From Symbiodinium natans (Eukaryota > Sar > Dinophyceae > Suessiales > Symbiodiniaceae), in assembly GCA_905221605.1 (NCBI GenBank), contig CAJNDS010001746.1, positions 60,001-124,000 on the forward strand: DNA of 64,000 nucleotides, given 5' to 3'. Shown piece by piece: positions 58,801 to 64,000 of this stretch; the first letter of the stretch is position 1; every line of letters starts with the position of its first letter. Position numbers and translations under genes: made by a program. The notes under the pieces are model-generated. The model did not search any database. It was given only the letters and a program-made list of their open reading frames with translations, and had not been told where the DNA came from.

Positions 58801-59162
58801 AATGACTTCAGACTCGTCTCACTAAAGCAGGAAAATTAGAGCCCCACGCCCCACGCGCCTGGCAATTGCAGTTCAGTCCGTCGATCTTCAGCATCAGACT
58901 CTCGAGGGGAACCGATGCTGAAAGGACCGACAAGGGCCTGAACCAAAAGGACCTGGCAAGTGGCAAAGTTTGACTTCGACATCTGCTAGGCCAGGACGGG
59001 CGGCGGAGGGGTGGCTGAGTGGTACACCGACTCCGGCTGCATGAAATCGCACGAAGCATGCCGGGGTCACGCGCTGCCCTCCTCCACCGCCAGGTCCTCT
59101 TGGACATCCTGTGTAAGGAGCAGAACCACACAACACACCCCGACAAGCCTGAAACCTGACAT
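55883..59162 (-). CDS. Unknown secreted-protein gene, array copy 3
   Basis: Signal peptide near 59162, 3' segment from 55883. Copies 3 and 4 have one base fewer near 57210 than copies 1 and 2, which fuses two open segments into one 148-codon frame (SIFQLGSRDSYMFDASKV). A 459-bp insertion at 57447 lengthens the region between middle segments. Confidence 0.45.
57447..57905. mobile_element. 459-bp insertion in array copy 3
   Basis: Absent from copies 1 and 2, where GAAGCTAC continues directly into AGCTTCCGG. The insertion starts CCCTGC and ends GCTGGG (short imperfect inverted termini) and is followed by a second TAC, suggesting a 3-bp target duplication. Inside are repeated AACCGCC/GGCGGTT motifs and a tandem TGGCGTGAC run at 57629-57660. 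No coding capacity is seen; it is MITE-like or introner-like. Confidence 0.65.
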
Positions 59163-61093
59163 GAGTTTGCCCTGAATCCAACCTGACGCCGAACCTATTC
59201 CTGGCCAGTCAATTCGGCTGCTGATGATCTGAAAGTAGCAACCTATAGCATGCTATGTAATCCTGAAGCGGCGTCATGCTAAGATCATACACACGTACTC
59301 CGGCCCATATTAGGCAAGAGACCGAACATGAGTGGCAAAGAGCACGCTCGTACAGATGCCGTCTTGTAAGGGCCCAACACGTCCCGGGCAAACTTCCTGG
59401 CAAATCCGCCCGGCCTGGCGCAAGGAGGCGCTGGATCCTGCCTCAAACTGGAGGTTTGCCGAACTGCGGGCCCCCTTGCTGTTTGTAGACTGATTTCAAA
59501 AAAATAGTCAACTTGGTCTTTGTGGCAACAGCTGTGACTGGGTTCTGCCCGTGCCTCTGGCCCAGGCGTGCACTCCGTGCACCAGGGGTCCTGTGCGCCG
59601 AAGGTCCAATACTCTGCCCAACGACATGACATCACCATGACAGCTGCCAGGTACCTGTTCCACCGGAAGCGCGGACAACACATGCATTATGCCAAACAAA
59701 TACCGCTATACATCTTCCAAGCAAGCTGGAGTTCGACGTAAACGCATCACACACACATACACGCTGCCCAATTTCAACAGCGAATTGCAAAACAGTCCTG
59801 GAAGCTGTCTCTGGATGCGTCCGGAGCAATAACCTGGTCGCGGGTCGAGCAGGGACAGCGTCGGCGCATGTCTGTGGCTGAGTTGGCCACTACCTCCAGC
59901 TCATCCAAACAACCTGGGACAGGCGATTCGCATCTTCTCTATGTCAAGCGATCTAGGGATCCAGGTCATGTCGCCTTCTGGTTGCGGCTGATGGCACAGC
60001 CCTCAGCGCAAGGAAGTCAGGACGGCAGCGCGACAGCTGCGAGACCCAGGTATACCCAGGTGACACTCTACACGATGCAAACGTAAGCACGCTGAGAGCG
60101 AGTCAGCTGAAGCCGCCGCTCCACCACATGACGGCTCGAAGTTACTAGCTTTACTAGCTCATGTGTATCTCTGCGTGCCATATGTGAAACCCAGAAACCA
60201 TCATTGCTGCTCAAACTTGGAGATGCCGAGATGCCTCCTTGCAGAAGGAACTGCCGGGTTGATCTTGCTTGGCGGTGAGACCCGTGATGTTGCAATGAAG
60301 GGCATTGTGTCAGACCGACTCAACCCCATCGGTGTTAACGGTGCAGCCTTCAAACCGAATGACAGATGTACTTGTGTTGCGGACTTGGGATGTCCCAAAT
60401 CAGATTCCGAGTGGCTTGAGAGTTAGAGTCGGCGTCTTGGCTTAGCTTCACCGCTTCCAGGCCATTTGGGCCGAGATGCTTGAGCCAGTTCCAAGCACAT
60501 CCCACGTGATAGCAAGTCATGGGTTTGGGAGAATCATCCGCAGATCCAGGACCATCATCCAGGCAGCCCCAAAAAACACCATTCATTCATGGCATAGGCG
60601 CGCGCTGCTTTGGGTTGGCAGGTACTAGACAGGATAAAGGGGAGCGCTGCTTTTGCAAGTGGTACGTGGCTCAGCATGTCCAACAGATAGTTATAAACGT
60701 GTGCAATCATCATTTTTCCTTGCCGCCTAGTTAGCGGTGTTGTAGTTGGTTGTTGTGGCTAGAACACGGATTAGAGCAGCGGACAAGCAGTTTCTCCAAC
60801 ATCTTATCTGGGAAGCCAGGCCATGTAGACGCACGCTGCGTGCGGAAGCTAGGCTCTGCATACGCTATGTGGCCATGTCCATGCTTCACGCTTCACTACA
60901 CAAGATCGAAGCCTCACAGCGCACGCATGGAAAGATGCGTGAGAGCACAGAGTAGTACAGAATAGTACAGAGCAAGGCTGTCGCTTGTCTTGCGATATCG
61001 AGCTTCAGGCACCCAGTGTCTTTTGCGCTCCAGGGAAGGCAGCTTTCAGGCGACTCAGGGGCGGCCCAGCAGCGGTAACATGCGGTATCCCAA

Positions 61094-64000
61094 CTAAACG
61101 CCAGATGAGAAACGGTCTCTGAGCCAATCAGAAGCAGCGCTTGCGGCCAGGATCGCCGAGTCGAGTGAGTCGACCATCATGCTCCCAGCGCGATGGCCCA
61201 AACGCTCGCCCAAACAGTGCAAACGGCACTGTATTTGGCACAGGTGCCACTCTGGGATCGTCAATTTCCAACGTCTGATGCACTCCTCTGCTTCCATCCG
61301 CAGCTCGTGCCTCTTGCCCTTCTTCTTGTTGCGTCGGGAAGTGCCCAGACTTTCGAGCATCTTCCCAAGGACAATCTGCAGGCGTGGCGACAGATGTGGA
61401 AACGGCTCTATGGAAGAAAGGATTCGACACGCAAACGTGCGGTCGGCAGTGCTCACCAAATCCCATTGAAGCCAGTTCAGCAGAGTCATTGCATAGAAGC
61501 CTCTGACGTACCAGTTCGGTATGCAGTCCAGACACGCTTCCATTAGAGCCAGGCACAGCTGCCACAGGTTGTCGTCCTCTCGCGCATGTCCGGAGAGCCA
61601 GTGAACCACCTCAGAATGGCTCGTGAAATCAAGCCGTGTATGTTACCAGCCATCTTCAGCCACTCGATTGTCTACAGAATCGCCTACAACGTATGCCCTG
61701 TGGATCTGAAGCCAAGGAGCATGGTGAATCGATTCCGGGCTGGCCACCCACCAGCTCGCAAGCGCACGGCGGCGAAACAGGCACTGGAGTCCTGTGAGGG
61801 CCCAGGGAAAAGCAGGAAATCGTTTGTGGGAGACAAGTGACCGAACATGGGAGAGGCAGATGGGAGACGAGTGGGAGATGCTGAAACGGGTGAAACAATC
61901 GAACCCTAGCAGTGCGGTGTCGGAGAGAAGTGGAAGGCAAGTGAGTACTAACCACTCTCCGTCCGGTCACAGGCACTTTCGAAAACACATACCTTCAGAT
62001 TCAGAAAGTCAACTAAAGGTTTTCATTTTTGCGATCTTTGATCTCCTGAGTTGTGTTATCACACATACCCTGGCGGGGGCTTCCGCCTTCACTTACGACG
62101 AGCCTTGTGCAGCGCTGGACTCGCAGGACCCTGACGCTGAGCTCTTTGAGCTCCAGCCAGCTAGCAGGGCCTCCGGCCTGCAACAGTCCACGCTTACTGG
62201 CATAAACATCGATCTTTGGCGGCTTGTGGGCCTTTCCGACTTGGTCACGTAGACCAGGTGACCAACCAGAGCCTGCCAAGAGAAGCTTAGATTGCCACAC
62301 CTTGCTGTCTTTGCTGCAAAGCCTCCGGCCTTTGTCTGTGAAGGTAGCCGACACACAGCACGGAACTGCACAAAGTCGCGAACCTTGGACGCGTCAAACA
62401 TATATGAATCCCGGCTTCCCAATTGGAAGATGCTGATGCCGGTTCGAAGGTCTGCACGGTGAGATACGGAACCACCACATTTGAGACGATCGGCCTCCGG
62501 ATCACTGAAGTTGCAGAACGTGCGATCGCGCATCTCCAACGCAACTAGGAAGCCATGGGATCTTCTTTGCGACCACCATAGTTTCGACGTTCTTGTCAGC
62601 CTGGGGAGAACTGGTACCCAGTGCCGTGCAGTTGTCTCTGCAATTGCTCGAAGCTACCCCTGCGCGTCAACCGCCTTGTTTACTAGGGCGGTTGCAATTC
62701 TTGTCGCAACCGCCTCGTTTTACCAGCCGGAGCCAGAGGGTGCTTGGTTTGGGGGAGAATGGAACTGAGTTTAGAAGCTTTTTTGACCGGGTTTCGCCGT
62801 GTTTTACTGTGTTTGCCCGGGCGCGAAGTACCGTGACTCTGGCGTGACCCTGGCGTGATCCTGGCGTGACTCTTCTCTTATTTTAAAGAGGAAAGGGCTC
62901 GAACCGCCCCATTTTGCCCGTGACTCTGGCGTGACTGCTGCGTGACTCTGGCATATTCTAGAAGCTAGCACCTGGGAACTGCTTCAAACACCATCAAAAT
63001 TTGCAGATTTCGCGCCGTGGAAACTACGTCTCCACATCGTCCCTGTGTCGCAACCGCCCGGTTTACCATGAAGGTTGTGAACCGCCTCGTTTTCTGCGAC
63101 TGTTGGACTTGCTGGGTACAGCTTCCGGAATTGTCCAACTGCTCCAGTGTAATTTTTTTTACAGTCCAAGCTGGTCCCTGTTCACCCTCCGTCTCTACTC
63201 ACCCTGGAGAGACAACACGTCAATTCTTCCGGACAGGGCTACGCAGAACCCAGGTCCTTGTGGCTGTCTGCTTCCAATGCTGTTGTTGCATACGATTGCA
63301 GCATTGCAGTTGCAGTATGACCCTATGACCCTGCCCATGACCCCCGGCTTGTGCAAGGGCAGCATGTTGTAAGGAAGTCCATGTGAAGACAATTCGTCGA
63401 GGCCCTTACATCCGCCGGGACATCCGAGCCACCCTGCAAGGCAAAACGCCGTCCAACACATGGGCCGCCCGCATGCGTCAACACATGCGCCCTTGGAGCT
63501 CTACCCGGCGGCCACCAGCACCCGCGCGGCTGTGTGAGTGCGTTACTGTAGCTGCAGCCGCTAGGGGGCCGGTTGCCTTGGGTTCCGCTGCGCCAGGATT
63601 CTGCTGAATGACCTCGAGCTGCTCCTGGCACGACTGTACCGCGTTGAAGATGAACGCGGCTCGCGTTGACTCCAAGCTTCAGGGAGGGCTGCCCCCACCT
63701 CGTCGGTGCAGACACCTTTTGCCTTGCAGTCCGACAGTCTTGGCATTCTCAACTCCAGAAAAGGAAAGGACATATTGATGATATCTGCGAAACGCAAGGC
63801 CTGTGTATGTTTTGCTGGAACGATATGGGAGTTGGCCGTTGAGGGTTCAAGGCCGAGGATCATACTGTAGCCTTCAGGGCGTGATACATCCTGCGAAATG
63901 CCCTATGAGCCTGTCTTTCGTAACTTTAGTGTAGCAGCTTGCGAAACGATACAGCTGCCCAATAGATAGACTGCGGCGTCATACTGCAACAAGATGGCTT
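61094..64000 (-). CDS. Unknown secreted-protein gene, array copy 4 (5' part outside window)
   Basis: Almost identical to copy 3 from 60824 onward, including the 459-bp insertion and the one-base deletion. The signal-peptide exon would lie just beyond the right edge. Confidence 0.45.
62658..63116. mobile_element. 459-bp insertion in array copy 4
   Basis: Same element at the same position as in copy 3, essentially identical. It therefore inserted before copies 3 and 4 separated. Confidence 0.65.

Larger units (their letters stand above)
43974..64000. repeat. Tandem array of four ~5-kb units
   Basis: Head-to-tail copies of one unit. The same minus-strand open frame recurs at 44762, 51043, 55883 and 61094, giving spacings of 6281, 4840 and 5211 bp. 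Copy 1 is about 43974-50775, copy 2 about 50776-55612, copy 3 about 55613-60823, and copy 4 runs off the right edge. Length differences are explained by a 581-bp foldback and a 1.77-kb private segment in copy 1, a segment of about 94 bp present only in copy 2 (near 51828-51925), and a 459-bp insertion in copies 3 and 4. Confidence 0.9.

Overview
The window looks like nuclear DNA of a dinoflagellate. This is inferred from four things. Almost all convincing coding sequence lies on the minus strand. Putative introns very often start with GC or GA directly after an AG (AG|GC, AG|GA) and end in AG, besides ordinary GT-AG. Genes and exons are amplified in tandem at every scale. There is a degenerate TTTAGGG-type tract at 29.37-30.11 kb. 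No transcript was available, so exon edges rest on three tests: conserved reading frame between repeat copies, lengths divisible by three or matching phases, and AG/GN borders. No bacterial operon signals, rRNA, tRNA or CRISPR array were found.

Layout in plus coordinates, all genes minus strand. (1) 0.27-9.52 kb: a modular gene built from six repeats of a five-exon cassette in the order B-D-C-E-A. Micro-exons of 33, 18, 24 and 33 bp surround a variable exon encoding Val-Pro-Ala repeats. The B and A exons each encode an 11-residue Ala/Lys/Asp-rich peptide. One cassette carries about 2.3 kb of unrelated DNA that includes a foldback repeat. (2) 11.85-13.71 kb: a secreted-protein start and a three-exon gene of unknown function with a tandemly doubled intron. 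(3) 17.06-23.25 kb: sixteen copies of an 84-87 bp Thr/Ser exon followed by three discoidin (F5/8 type C) domains, apparently a mucin-like stalk with adhesive domains, with one frame break. (4) 23.8-26.1 kb: an extreme C-rich tract.

(5) 27.16-36.07 kb: a multi-exon secreted protein with an AMOP-like region, fibronectin-like segments and a von Willebrand type D domain. Its largest intron holds the telomere-like tract and four small hairpins. (6) 36.1-43.44 kb: a secreted protein of about 2,090 residues with eight PPC-like Cys-rich repeats, two copies of a GATase/ThuA-like domain and a Cys-rich C-terminal region. Exons 1 to 4 join in phase. (7) 43.97-64.0 kb: four head-to-tail copies of a unit of about 5 kb carrying a small secreted-protein gene family, with copy-specific insertions: a 581-bp foldback element in copy 1, a 459-bp insertion in copies 3 and 4, and a 1.77-kb private segment in copy 1.

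Read together, the recognisable genes encode extracellular, repeat-built, adhesive or matrix proteins. They seem to grow by duplicating phase-0 exons. The strongest candidate for something undescribed is the micro-exon cassette gene at the left end, followed by the Thr/Ser exon array.
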